Of a stretch of DNA of 64,000 bases, positions 11,110-22,480 are shown piece after piece; within the stretch, counting starts at the first letter, position 1, and each line of letters begins with the position of its first letter. The position numbers and the translations under genes are program-made. This DNA is from Porites lobata (lineage: Eukaryota; Cnidaria; Anthozoa; Scleractinia; Poritidae): positions 2,820,001 to 2,884,000 of the forward strand of contig CALNXK010000039.1 in assembly GCA_942486035.1 (NCBI GenBank). Direction: 5' to 3'. Under the pieces are notes generated by a model. That model had not been told where the DNA came from, searched no databases, and was given only the letters and a program-made list of their open reading frames with translations.

Positions 11110-14100
11110 TATGTTCTAGTGTGATGAATTGTTTTTTCGTAGTATGGTAATCTTTCTCATCCACCTCGTCGTCAGGTAACTCCTCCTCTTCAACACGATT
11201 GTTGCAGTCACGAAGCCGGCACATGTCAGTGCATTTAAGGCCATTTGTAAGGCACATACAGGTGGGTAGCTTGCATGATCTTGCACAGGAACGGGAGAGA
11301 AACTCAAAAAAAGCTGCAGGAGCTGGTTCACTACTTATCCATTTGACGAATAACTTGACGAATAACTTGTCCTCTTAAACTCATCTGTGACCAATAGGTG
11401 AAGAGACTTGAGGGCAGCTCTGGAGACTTCTTCTCAAACTAAATGCTTGGTAGTTTGCCCTCAAAGAGTGCGTCCTTAAAGAATCAGCACAGGGAGGTAG
11501 CTGTTGCGGGTCAATTTTCCCTTGTTCGCACAGAATAACTATGTAAGAGTGCAAAGGCGTTGAAGAATTCATAATAATTAAGGATGAGTTACTGCCATAT
11601 TTATAATAATAATGATAACGATTATGATAATGTGATGTTCCACTCTGTACCTATTTCCTGAAAAAAAGTTTGGAAGGACTTGCTTTGTCTCGCCATCTTC
11701 AAAGCTAATACCTCTTTCCAGAGAAAGCACTGACTCTGTCGCAGCCATGGAAGGCATGGAGACCTTGGAGAGATCTTCATAGTTCTGGGTCCAACATCCG
11801 AACAACACTTGACACATCGATGTGTGTTGTTCGAGTCTTGGCCACATTTAACAAACACAGAACATGGTATGAAACCTGTAAAAGCCAAAGAGAGAACAAA
11901 AACGTCTGTATCTTCTGATGTAATAATGACGGCTTTGTATCCTGCTGCTGCTGCATGAGATGCATGGAGAAACATTTTGGTATTGGCCTCCTCTTGTGTC
12001 GACTTGAGCTCTTCCTTTGTTGTTGCTCCAGTTAAAGATATTTCCTAGCAGTGTTTCTCTGTGGTTACAAAGACTATCTTTCCAGCAAGCCTATGCATCT
12101 GTCATTTTGCCATTCTTCTGAGATGAATTTGATCAAGAGCGACCTATTCTTAGCATTGGATAGGAATATTCACCATTGATGTATCTTGTGATCTGCCTTG
12201 ATGTACCTGAATTCATGACCAGTTTCTGAGCCACGCTTTTCTCGCTGGGCATTCTTGATCGAATTGTCGCGGTAGACCATGCCGTTAAGCTTCTGAACCA
12301 TTGCCATTCCATCGATAACGACCACACATGGCTGCGGAATTACATCTGCTGCAGTTAGATTCCTATATAGCTCCTTGGCAAGTGATGCGTTGTTGGTTTT
12401 TCCTGCGATTCTTCAGCCGAAGCTAGGGCTGAAGGAAGAGGCTCGAGTGGGTGGCACAACATATCACTTATCTTCAGCTTCCTGTTCTCAGCGATGATAG
12501 TTGTCTGGGCAAAGAGCGCACAATCCACTTTAATTATTACTTCCTTGCCCGACTCCCCTTGTACTTTCAACTTTTTCGAGAGATCACCAAATGTTTTAAG
12601 TTTACGTTTTGTCATCTTGTCATGAAACTTTACCTTCGGTGGGTCAGATTCGAGCCTGTCAGTGCAAAACTAATTATAAGCCTTCACTCTTAAAGCCTCT
12701 ACCTGAAGCAGATCGTTCTCTATCTCAGGGGTAGTGAGCTTACCAGTAGATAGACAAACAAGGTCTTGTTGTTCGCCCTTAAGAGGACTGATTCAGCTTC
12801 CTTCGCGCATTGACATCTATGATTTCACACCTTCATCTTCGTCTTTGGCTATGCGAGTTCATTGAAGATTAGTGTGTTGAAAAGTAGTTGAGGTGCCTAT
12901 GTTGAGCATATCCTTCAGTTGTCGCATGAATGTGCTTCGGTACTCTGTGATGAGATAGCTGATGGCTCCCGGCTTCAGGCTGAACCCTTTCATGCCCCTC
13001 TGCCATCTTTGTGTCTTTATTTTCAGTGTCTTCACAGGTTCATCTTCTGGTATTTTACCGAATGGATTCCTGCCCCTGATCTGTACTGAGAAGCTGCCAG
13101 CCCTGAATTAAGCCAACAGCTCCGCATGCTCTTCTGCAAGGTGAGACATTTCTGATCGATAGGAAGATAAATATCGTGCATAATTAACCTTGTCATATGT
13201 GAAACACCATGGGATCATCTTCCTTACTGTAGAAACATGAAGTTCCCAATTGCCTTCCCTTGATGCTCTCAGAAGTCCAAGGAGAATCTCTGCCATATCA
13301 AGGTAAGATAATCAGAACTCGGACGGCTTGCTGTTCTTGTGGCCGAGGAACTCTATGTACTGGTGAAAAAGAAGTCAACACTATAAGCGCTGCTCATGGA
13401 ACTGCTTTTCACAGAATGATATCCTCATATAACTCACCAGTCTCACTAAAACAATTGTCTTGGATTCTGCGTGATTCTCCTCTATCCAGGGCCCGAATCC
13501 TTGCAATACCAGTCTCATAAGGGCTTCATACACAAGCTTGTGGAGTCTAACACCACGATTATACCTACAACCTTCTATAACTCCTGCTACAGAGCCCTCT
13601 GTTAGCTCACCAGATTCGACGCACAGCTCCCTCAACCCGGCATCCTGGAAACGCTTTCCAATAATTGACAACATGGTACAGGCCGTCCCATCCTTACCAC
13701 AATAAGGATCACTGCTGCTGATGCCTTTGCATATAGTGCTTGGTCAAAGACAAGAGCGATGTTCTTGAACTTGAGGGTGTTTTGGTCTTCAGTGACTTTA
13801 CTAGAACCTTGTGAGACTTCAACCTTGTTACGGACAAAAATATTAAAACCTGTCCAGCCGCTGACTTTGTGATTCTTTTTAGCTTGGAGTCGTACTAATG
13901 TCCAAAGCAAATTTTTAATTCTTGCTTCCGGCAAGATGTGTTCTGATGTTACCTCAACGAATGCTGTCGCTTGAGGACCACAGCATTCACCAGGGTTGGA
14001 TGGTGGGACAATGGAAGTTATTGAGGAATCAGTGCTTCTTTTCTTCATTTAGGCTTGCTCAATTCTGTGCCTGAGGAAGGATCAGGCCAAAATGCAATGG

Positions 14101-14340
14101 CTTGGATGGCAAACCATTAACTCGATGTGAGTTTCATGCACCAGATAGGGTCTCTTCTAGTCTATCAATGTTGTCCCAGGCAAGCGTTGTTTGAACATAT
14201 GATTGGATCTTTTCAGGTAAAGGATCTTCATTGTCATGCGCCAAGGCCATTTTTTGTAGGCAAAGCACAGTGTTGATTTCCTCCATTTGTGAATATGCAA
14301 TCCCATGCCCAGAGCGGTTTAGCATCCTAATAAGTTCAAT
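11110..14340 (-). pseudogene. Decayed transposase of the large DNA transposon (Academ-like by inference)
   Basis: This is probably the enzyme that moved the 4724-15607 transposon. Blocks I recognise from a large uncharacterised family common in cnidarian and other invertebrate genomes appear in order on the minus strand: TTLAWDNIDRLEETLSGA (about 14134-14200), ALVFDQALYAKA (near 13730), SIIGKRFQDAGLRELCVES (near 13640), a block near 12900-13300, and ITSEDTDVFVLSLAF (near 11900). DSLRTHSLRANYQAF (near 11450) and a cysteine-rich C-terminus (about 11120-11290, with C-x3-C and C-x4-C pairs) follow. The SEDTD block resembles the acidic site of FEN/XPG nucleases, which is why I suggest Academ. At least six frame breaks make it non-functional. 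Confidence 0.72.
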
Positions 14341-15607
14341 ATTATTTGCTTGGGAGGTACCTGTCGTCCTCCAGTTACGCCATTATATAATGTCTTGGCC
14401 AAAGGAGCTCATAAGGCGTCGGACACGTTGAGGATATTCCGTTGGGACTTCTGTGTTGCCGTTCATGAGGGTGTAAAGAAAGGTATCCACTGCTGGAAGA
14501 GTGATTGCACTCTCACATAGTTCAGAGGGCTTTGGTGGCCATGACGTTTTCAAAGGATTTGAGTGAATTGCATCACATATGTAAAAGCTAGCTTGCTGAA
14601 TTTCTTTTCTTTTGATTGCGAATTCTTGCTTTCTAATTTCTCAGATAATTCAGCACCTCTTTGGCCAATTGAGCCTTTGAAACATTTTTTGGAAGAACAA
14701 AGAGCTTATTGTTGTCCATAAGATCTTCAAACTGCAATAGGCACCAAATTCTTGTTCTGCTTTTTTGTTAATTCAGTTATTTCAGTAAGGCCAATTGTCT
14801 GCCTGTAGGACATAAGCCTCTTTCTGAGATCAACCAACTTAAGAACTGGATTTTCTACCAAATTTGAGCGAATAAACTCAAACAGTGTATTATAAGTGTG
14901 TGACTCTACTTTACAATACTTTGTTTCATCTGAGTGAGATTCACTAACTTTAACTGTTACATTAAGTTATAAGGCATCATTTAAGCTTCCATATTTTCTT
15001 TTTCATAATCTTTTTTGTGTAGTAATTGTTGACAGCTCTAGAATGTCTTTAAGTTTTTATATCCAGTAGGAATGTAAATGCTTTAAAGTCCGGTAAAAAG
15101 TCTTTTCAAATCGACTATGACTTTTTAAACTTCCTTGCTCTATGTTACTTGGTAAAAAGAGTCCACAACGGAAAAGATTAGGCAAAAACTTAAAAACAAT
15201 TACCGTGTAGTGAGGCCGCCATCTTGGAAACTACCATGATGCCTTGCAGGTTTAGGCTTCATTGTTTTATGTGGCTTTTTTGTATGATTAAACAATATGT
15301 TTTACTTTTTTAACCTCAGAAAATTTTTAGAAACATTTTTTATTTTAACATGTACTCATTCATCTACAATAAATCAATAAAATTTATTGATTTATAATGC
15401 ATTAAAGATAATTTGTGATGTTAACCTCGCTTCCATGTTACAGAAGTATCTTTTTTAAAAAAGAAGTAAACAGAAACAACTGAAAACTACTCTTTGACAA
15501 TAGTTATCATGCGTATCTGTAATCTCTATAAGGTTACCTTTCATGAGATATCACTAAAATTTTCTCCCCCCGAGTGGTACCAAGAACCTGCTCTGGCCCA
15601 TGGACTA

Positions 15608-15859
15608 CATGTACAATTAAATAACTGCCATGTCAACTTCCAAAAGTAAAATCTATAATATTCTATTGACACTCAAAAAAAAATTTGATATTCCAATGTT
15701 GGTAAAAAATGGAATTTTATTGGACGATGCTTGGGGAATCATTAGTTTCTTAATTCAACATACCAATGTTGGTAAAGTGTTGTATGTACATTTACCAATG
15801 TTGGAAAATGAAAGAGCCATACCAATATTGGAAAAATGATGACCAACATTGGTAACATT
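15608..15859 (+). repeat. Composite repeat, right part of copy 1, with palindromic motif array
   Basis: CATGTACAATTAAATAACTG onward continues the composite repeat interrupted at 4723 and matches 58714-58780. From about 15690 it enters an array of near-palindromes: CCAATGTTGG (three copies), CCAATATTGG (15822-15831) and CCAACATTGG, five in about 170 bp. The array resembles the tandem units at 54185-55215. A 69-codon open frame here (15630-15839) is a translation of the repeat, not a gene. The array ends where a BEL LTR begins. Confidence 0.65.
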
Positions 15860-16072
15860 TGTCGCGTAGACACGAGTCATAATCAAAGAGAGTAGGCAAA
15901 GACAACTTGAATTAACTGTATTGCTGAGAACCGTAGATATTTACATTGAACAATGAACGAATACAGCAATGGCAGTCAAAGAGAAAACTACCGGTAAGCA
16001 AAGAACAAAACCATGTACTTTTTATCCGAAACTTATCCTAACTGACAAGACCGCTGACTGCGAATGATAACA
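15860..16072 (-). repeat. Solo-side LTR of a second BEL/Pao element (BEL-2)
   Basis: On the minus strand this 213-bp segment begins TGTTATCATTCGCAG and ends GCGACA, with TG and CA termini. It lies just downstream of the BEL polyprotein tail at 16131-16330, as a 3' LTR should. The other LTR and most of the element are missing. Its outer end abuts the palindromic motif array, so it appears to have inserted into that array. Confidence 0.6.
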
Positions 16073-16130
16073 AGCTTATTAGCAAACAAAGGGACAACTG
16101 TTAATGTGACTAGCGTCTTAGAAGTCTATT

Positions 16131-16330
16131 CGACATCCATTGGGGTTGCACAACGTTTCCTTGCCCAATCAGCTATTTTTCGCATAGCTTCCATGGCCTT
16201 GGTTCTTAGAGGTCTATTCCGCATTAGAGCAGGAACGGTTTCGTCGGTTATGTCGTCTGTCTGGGGTATCTTTTCTTGTGCACCTACCTCCAGTGGATAG
16301 AGTTTAGAGATTTAGTTGATTTTTGCGAGA
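16131..16330 (-). pseudogene. BEL/Pao polyprotein C-terminal fragment (BEL-2)
   Basis: About 65 codons stay open on the minus strand up to a stop near 16131. They contain KLYPLEVGAQEK followed by RNRPLRTKAMEAMRKIADWA. The LYPLEV motif plus an arginine-rich tail is the usual end of BEL/Pao polyproteins, just after integrase. The remainder of the polyprotein is absent because a plus-strand LINE begins at about 16320. The plus-strand frame in the same place is its shadow. Confidence 0.6.
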
Positions 16331-17545
16331 GTTTTTTTTTTCATAAACAACATTCCTGAACCAACTTGTGTCACCTCAACAATGAAAAGCTTAATTGATG
16401 CTGCTTTAACTAGTAATCAGGAGCGATTTTCAACTTCTAGAGTGTTACAGTTTGGTCTCAGTGATCACAACTTGATCTACGTAGTAAGGAAGAACAAACT
16501 ACTGAGCCCAAAGCCACGATTTGCTAAATATTGTAGCCTTAAACGTTTTGACCAAGAACTGTTTTGTTTGATCTCAAAGAGGTTCCCTGGGGAACTGCTT
16601 TTAGTTATAATACTGCAGACGATGTGTGAGCTCATTGGAGTTCCTTGTACAAGAATATTCTCGATCAACATGCCCGGATAAAGAAAAAATGGCTACATGG
16701 TGACCAACTGTTGTGGATTTCACCTGAAATTCAACAAGAAATAAAACGAAACAGGATGTTTAAGCACCATAGAAGAGATCCTTCAACTGAAACGTGCAAA
16801 TGCAATAAAAGACAGTGTAACGAAGTCACTTCTTTCAAACGCAAAGGTGTCAAGGAAATTTGCACATATGCAACTACTGCATCAAAGAACCCAGGAGAAT
16901 TCTGGCGGAAAATGAAACCACTCCTTCAAAGCTTGCGGTAAACCCCACAAAATAGTATAACTGTAGTCGAGAATGGCTGTGTTACTTCCAAACCCAGTGA
17001 GGTGGCAGAAATTTTTAATGATCACTTCTGAAATAAGGTTCAAGCAGATAACTCTCTGAATCCACAGGATTTTACAACCCACGTACAGGCAAAGTGTTAA
17101 ACTCTTAGCAGACAGAGACACACTGGTCGCCTTCAACTTCATGCCTGTCAGTTCCATCTACGTGAGTACAATACTACACAACCTAGATTCTAAGAAGGCT
17201 GTTGGGGTAGATTGTATCGCTTCCTGCTTGCTTCACCTCTCTGCCCCCAGTATAGTGAACAAAATTACCTAATTGATCCACTTCTTCATCAACAGTCAAT
17301 TCTGGCCACAAGAGTGGAAATGCAGTATCGTGGCCCCAGTTTTTAAGAAAGACAAGGACACAAACAAAGCTAACTATCGTCCCATCTCAATTTTGACTGC
17401 TTTGTTCAAAGTGTATGAGAGAATTATGTACGATCAACTACAACATGCCTTTCAAAGTCATCTGTCATTGAATATGTCAGGATTTTTAAAGCACCATTTT
17501 TGAGGACTGGAGGAAATCTCTAGACAAAAGGGAAATAGTCTGAAG
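16318..17545 (+). pseudogene. Non-LTR retrotransposon fragment LINE-1 (CR1/L2-like)
   Basis: This fragment of an ORF2-type polyprotein runs from the end of the endonuclease into the reverse transcriptase. Seen in order: the endonuclease C-terminal motif QFGLSDHNLIYVV (near 16450-16490), the linker with KKKWLHGDQLLWISPEIQ (16680-16740) and NPGEFWRKMKPLL (near 16890-16925). The RT N-terminal blocks follow, with KKDKDTNKANYRPISILTAL (17345-17405) and then EDWRKSLDKREIV (near 17505-17545). Several frameshifts and stops interrupt it. The catalytic RT motif is missing, because the sequence switches into another LINE at about 17545-17570. Confidence 0.8.
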
Positions 17546-17559
17546 AGACAGACCAGACA

Positions 17560-20245
17560 GACAAGGCGCGGGCTGTGTGATATATTATCACAAGTCGCTG
17601 AAAGCAATCCACTGACTGGACTTGGACGATAAGCAAGTGGAAGGGATATGTATGCAAGTAAAGGCTGACTCAAGAGACATCCTGGTAGGAACTATCCTGG
17701 TAGGAACTATATACCGGACTACAAACCAAAACAATGAATTCTTCTCAGCTTTTCAAAAATTAATTGAAAACATATGGATAAAATTCTCAAATATAATACT
17801 TCGTGGAAATTTTAATACCAATCTACTACGGGACAAATGTGGCGACACGTCGTACAAAGGAAACAAGATGAAAGGTATACTCGAACAGTTTAATAATTAT
17901 GAAGAAGGTGGTAAAAGGACCAACAAGAATTACTATCTATTCTAAAACGTTGATTGACCTCATTGTCATGAATAGAAAAGACGTGGTCAAACAAAAGGGC
18001 ACATGTCCCCTGGGTATCTCAGATCATGACATGATTTATGCAACCTTATCAGCCAGTATCCTGCGAGACCAGCCTAAAATAATTACCTGCAGTAACTTCA
18101 ACAAATTCAATGAAAGGAACTTCCAAAGTGACTTTGCCCATACGCCTCTTCAAGTCTGCAAAGTTTTGGATGATCCCAGTGATGTTTATTACACATGGAA
18201 CCTGCTCTTCACAAAATTATGCAATGAACACGCACCAGTTAAACAAATTAAAGTATGTAGTAACAGCCTGCCTTGGATAGCAAAGGAAATCATGCAGAAT
18301 AACCATGAATCAAAGATATAAGACTCTGAAAAGGGCATCAGCTAAATGATTCACAGCTCTGGGATGATTATAGTATAAAGTATCAAGAATGACGAAAAAA
18401 GCCAAAGCCGATTATTACTCCAATCTATTCGATGAGGCAAAATCCGCTGCTGCTTACTGGAGACTACTGAAAAAGACATCCGGAACAACAAAAGTAAACA
18501 GGCAAGCCCACCAGTTAAAGAAGGATGATGGAACCCTTACAACAAATGACACTGAAAAGGCAACTATGTTAAATGATTATTTCTGCACAGTTGCTCAAAA
18601 ATTGATTGACCCCGTGGATGAAATTCAGCCATTACACGTGATAGCCGTGAGAATGTGGATACGCTGACTATGACCAGCATCACAATTAGTCAGAAGGAAA
18701 TCGAGGAAAAGATCTGTAAGTTAAAAGTGAAGAAAGCTACAGGGCCAGATGGTGTATCTGCGAGTCTTTTAAAGTATGTGGGTATGTCTATTGCCCCATC
18801 TCTCATGAGCATGTTTAAACAGAGTGCTGAAACCTGCAAGCCACCAGACCAGTGGAAAATAGCTAAAGTCAGTGCATCGTTCAAAAAAGGACGAGAGGAA
18901 GACAGCATTTACAGACCACTGTCTATGCTCAGTATACCAAGAAAATTAATGGAATCCTGCATCGCAAGTTATATCACTAATCACGTGGTTACGCAAAATT
19001 TACTTGACAACAGGTAATGGGCTTATAGGAAATTAAAGTTAACAGAACAGCTCTTAATACACCTAACTGAGAAGTGGAGGGAAGCAGTAGAAAGAAAGCT
19101 TTTTGTGGATTTCACTAAAGCTTTCGACACAGTGTCGCACAATATATTACTACAAAAGCTGAACAACCTTGGAATCAGAGGAGATATCTGGCTGTGGTTA
19201 AAGAACTATCTTACGGAATGAAGACAATTCGTCAGAATCAACGGATGCGACTCCAATACACACATTATAACTCACGGAGTGCCGCAAGGATCGGTCCTTG
19301 GACCCGTGTTATTCTCGCTCTTCACAAACGACCTCCCAAAATCACTATGCTCTGCGGAAACGTATCTGTATGCAGACGACACAGTCTACTGTATCGCAGA
19401 AATCATGGAGTTGCTAACAAACTCACTAAACAATGTTGTAGCTGAAATCCAGGAATGGTGCGACAGAAATTTCATGGTACCATACCCAGAAAAATGTAAA
19501 GCAATGATCATGCAGCGCAAATCAACATTTACTGGCCCTATCCAAGCTCTTCCTCTTGGCAACAACATCATAAAGTGGACAACCTCAGAAAGACTCCTCA
19601 GAGTATAAGTTGATAACAAGTTGTCCTGGTCAGATCATGCTGCAAATGTAGCGAAGTCCTTCGCATCCAAGTTAAGTCTACTCTGACGCATGCGATTCCT
19701 CCCCCAGAAGCAATTAGAAGACTTCTACACAAAAGTGATACTGCCATCAGTTACATACGGTCTGACAGTGTGAGGATCGTGCAACAAGACGCACCAAAAC
19801 AACCTGGAGAAACGGCTGGATGGACTGTATATGGGTTGCCATGGGACACTAGTGCTGAAGATGTCTTAATGCGAACTCGATGGGACAGTCTGGAAACAAT
19901 CTACAAACTGCGATTAACAGAGTTTGTCTTCAAGTGTTTAAAGGTTACACAGTCACGGAATTTAAAGATTTGTTTTTACAGAGGAATTCGCGCCGCAGAA
20001 GAAATGAGAACATCATTCTTCCAAGACCAGAAACAAATTTTATCGGGAACTCCATATGCTTTAGAGGAGCAATCGCGTGGAACACTTTAACGAACAAGGA
20101 AACAAGGGCTAAAACCTTGAAAGAATTTAAACGCTGTCTTGTAAAATTTGATACTGATAAAATGAATTTTGAACCTATTTTAGCTACAACTAAAACAAGA
20201 CACTACGGAGCGTACACTTCGGCTTCGTGGTTGTGGAACTGATTA
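17560..20245 (+). pseudogene. Nearly full-length LINE-2 ORF2 (CR1/L2-like): endonuclease and reverse transcriptase
   Basis: The protein would nick DNA and prime reverse transcription at the target. The endonuclease comes first: a block with FSNIILRGNFNTNLL near 17790-17830 and GISDHDMIYATL near 18015-18050. The RT follows, with KKATGPDGVSASLLKYVG at about 18730-18780, LFVDFTKAFDTVSHNILL near 19100-19150 and GVPQGSVLGPVLFSLF near 19278-19325. The catalytic YADDT lies near 19370. The C-terminal region ends with SASWLWN and a stop at about 20242. I count several frame breaks and in-frame stops (near 17945, 18330, 18665, 19017, 19220, 19610 and 19770), so it is inactive. It is not the same family as LINE-1. 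Confidence 0.85.
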
Positions 20246-21365
20246 ATTGTAAATGCGGAGGAATAGTAAGAAATGAAATATGGTAAGAGTAAGGTGTTAA
20301 TTTGTGAAATTATGGGATTTGTCAGGATATTCTGAAAAGAGCAACATCCAAGAGGCCTACTGGCCAAAAATGAGCATTTCGGGACAAATTTTCTCTGACA
20401 TATTAGCCCAGTTATGCTCTTATGACTCCATACACATCCATCTAAATTTGACTTGGGTCTAAACGTTTAGACCTAAGTCAAAATTCAATATGAGGTTACT
20501 GGCGGTGAATATCAAGTCTAACAAAACAAACAGTGAAAAAAGAATTCTCTTTATCCTTAGTCACATCAGGCTTCAAAAACAGCACAGCAGTCTCATGTAC
20601 TGATTAAAGATATGTAAGGCATGGGTAAGGAGTCAATTACGTTTAGCATGGAATTGGCTAAAACTTAATGTTACGCGTTCGAATGTTTTAAGGATAATTA
20701 TTCACTGACTATCAGCACGCAGGGATGTCGGATCATCACAAGGAAGTTTAATACGAGAGGAACATAGCCTGTACAGAGCTTTAAAACAGAGCATCTGCCA
20801 GCACAAACTTGACTTGAACTTAAGTAAAACTAAACAACCTCTGCCAATAATAACAAACTGTCACTTGAACTTCAGCTATCTTACGGCTTCCGCCAACTTG
20901 TAAACACAGATCTTGAAAATAGACCTTCGTCACACTTGACTAAACACAGCAGTCCAGCTCGTGGGAGAAAACTTAGTTCGTCAAAAGAACTCGCTTGGAA
21001 CTTGTATACCGTTTGACATAAGGTTCAGAAAATACTAAATAGGCCAATAGTAGTAGCTTTTCGACATATTTTATGATTTCAGTAACTGATGCAAATCTGC
21101 TGACTCATGCTGAAATGTAAACATGCCCTAATTAATTATTCATGAATAATCCTAAAATGTAGAGAACGTTCTAGAAAGTCAGGCAACGCATGAAAGCAAT
21201 TTTACTACGTAACACTCAACAAAGACAAACTGTCTTTGTGCAGCATGTTGTAACTTTAAATTCATCATAAAACAGTGGGAAAGCAGAGCTCACACGAGAA
21301 ATGTTTTTCAACACTCAAAGAGAAATTTTGTGTCTCTGCGCGGCCACATAATATCATCTATCTAT
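20246..21365. other. Gene-free stretch after LINE-2
   Basis: I recognise no gene or repeat by eye. The first few hundred bases could be the LINE-2 3' untranslated region. At 20450-20480 a short TTGACTTAGGTCT-type inverted motif (GACTTGGGTCTAAA and AGACCTAAGTCAAA) forms a hairpin. Confidence 0.35.
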
Positions 21366-21760
21366 TGCTCGAGTAAATTAAAGACTAAACTCGAAGTGAT
21401 CTCAAGATGTCATGAAGTAGTCTGGTCTCATTTCGTGAAATAGCCGAAACAAGCCAAAAAGTCATGTACTTGCACGCCCAATCTTGTCCCGAAACTTTTG
21501 CATCGCAGTAGCGCAATCAGCTAATCCCTCAACTTAGAGTCTCCTCTGATCTGACAGGTCACACAGGTGAGTTGGTTCAAACTCCAGGAAAGCCAAAATA
21601 ATAATTCTTCCTTCCTCGAAAAAGTTAAAGAATAAATCACAGAAATCAAAGTGATCTCGAGATATCTTGAACTAATTCGGCTCTCAATTTGTCAGATAGC
21701 CGAATAAAACCGAAAACCTACTGACTTGGTGAGCCCAATCTTGTCAAAAAAAGTCAAGTT
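21366..21760 (+). repeat. Imperfect tandem duplication, about 260-bp period
   Basis: Two diverged units share TTAAAGA.TAAA, AAGTGATCTC.AGAT.TC, ATAGCCGAA and GCCCAATCTTGTC at corresponding positions (first unit about 21366-21490, second about 21625-21745). There is no coding potential. The origin is unknown. Confidence 0.45.
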
Positions 21761-21819
21761 TGATACATTCCTGAGCATTGCGAATCCTTTACTTTGCGCT
21801 CCGCTGAAGTAAATAGAGA

Positions 21820-22056
21820 TATTGGTTACGAATACTTTTAACAGTTTTAATTTTCAATTTTACATTTTCACAACCTATTTTAGCTACAACTTAAAACTGA
21901 AATATCGGTTACAAACGTTTTTAGCAGTTTTTGTTTTTAATTGTACATTCGCTTTCAGTACTCCTTATTTTTCTTGTAATTGTTGTATGCACGACCCCAC
22001 CAGCAATGCTGTTGTTTTTTTTGTGCTAAAATAAACTTCTTATCTTATCTTGTATA
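21820..22056 (+). mobile_element. LINE 3' end with TTATC tandem tail
   Basis: The segment ends AATAAACTTCTTATCTTATC before passing into BEL gag sequence. An AATAAA followed by a short tandem tail is typical of CR1/L2-type LINE 3' ends. Part of it (CCTATTTTAGCTACAACT near 21875) matches the coding end of LINE-2 at about 20175, so it may be a 5'-truncated copy of that family. Confidence 0.45.
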
Positions 22057-22480
22057 GCCCTTGATACATCCCCCGCCAGTTGGGCCTTGAGGTAACTAAA
22101 CTTCTGTACTCTCCCCAGTGTTGTATTGGAATGAACTACCGCTTCAAATGAGTCCCAGAAAGTGGACCAGTCGAGGGGATTGCCAGAAAACTTAGGTAAA
22201 TTCAACTTAGGATGAAGGCTACTGTGGTTAGTATTCGACTGAGGGATGAGAGGTGGTGGCTGTGTATTCAGGGATGGTAGGCGAAGGGGGTTGAGTAAAT
22301 TTCTTATCAGATAATGTAAGATTAATGAATCTACTAATCAGGCAAGATGTTTCTAGTATTTCATCTTGGATTTCTTCTGTGTCAAAAATTTCCTGTTTGA
22401 GGGCCTTCGGTTCTTCGATGACTGCTGCGATTTTCCCGTGAAGTTCCTGGAGAGTAGATTTCTCTAAAAAGTTCAATGAT
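22057..22480 (-). pseudogene. BEL/Pao gag N-terminal fragment (BEL-3)
   Basis: On the minus strand the open segment 22228-22476 contains TLQELHGKIAAVIEEPKALK and DEILETSCLISRF, a charged helical region typical of the start of BEL gag. After a stop the sequence continues with LPKFSGNPLDWSTFWDSFEA (near 22150-22205) and KFSYLKAQL, the DUF1759 core. It is cut on the left by the LINE tail at 22056. On the right it abuts Gypsy integrase at about 22480. Confidence 0.7.

Larger units (their letters stand above)
4724..15607 (-). mobile_element. Large DNA transposon (Academ-like by inference), hosting a BEL retrotransposon
   Basis: The left end TAGTCCATGGGCCAG (4724-4738) is the inverted complement of the right end (15593-15607). 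Weaker inverted similarity continues inward to a TACCACT...GGGGAG block on both sides. CAT at 4721-4723 and at 15608-15610 gives a 3-bp target duplication. The empty paralogue near 58714 reads TTACATGTAC, as expected before insertion. Without the nested BEL and its duplication the element is about 5.25 kb. It carries one decayed minus-strand transposase gene. The flanks between the BEL and the gene (10395-11110) and beyond it (14341-15560) are AT-rich and without recognised genes. The Academ assignment rests on the 3-bp duplication and an XPG/FEN-like SEDTD motif, and needs a library search. Confidence 0.7.

Noticed and set aside
15630..15839. 69-codon frame
   Set aside because: It is a translation of the composite repeat and its palindromic array.
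15690..15859. CRISPR-like array of short repeats
   Set aside because: The repeats are short near-palindromes with variable spacing and sequence, no leader and no cas genes, in a eukaryotic transposon context.
16064..16300. Plus-strand 78-codon frame
   Set aside because: It is the antisense shadow of the BEL polyprotein tail, which has recognisable motifs on the minus strand.
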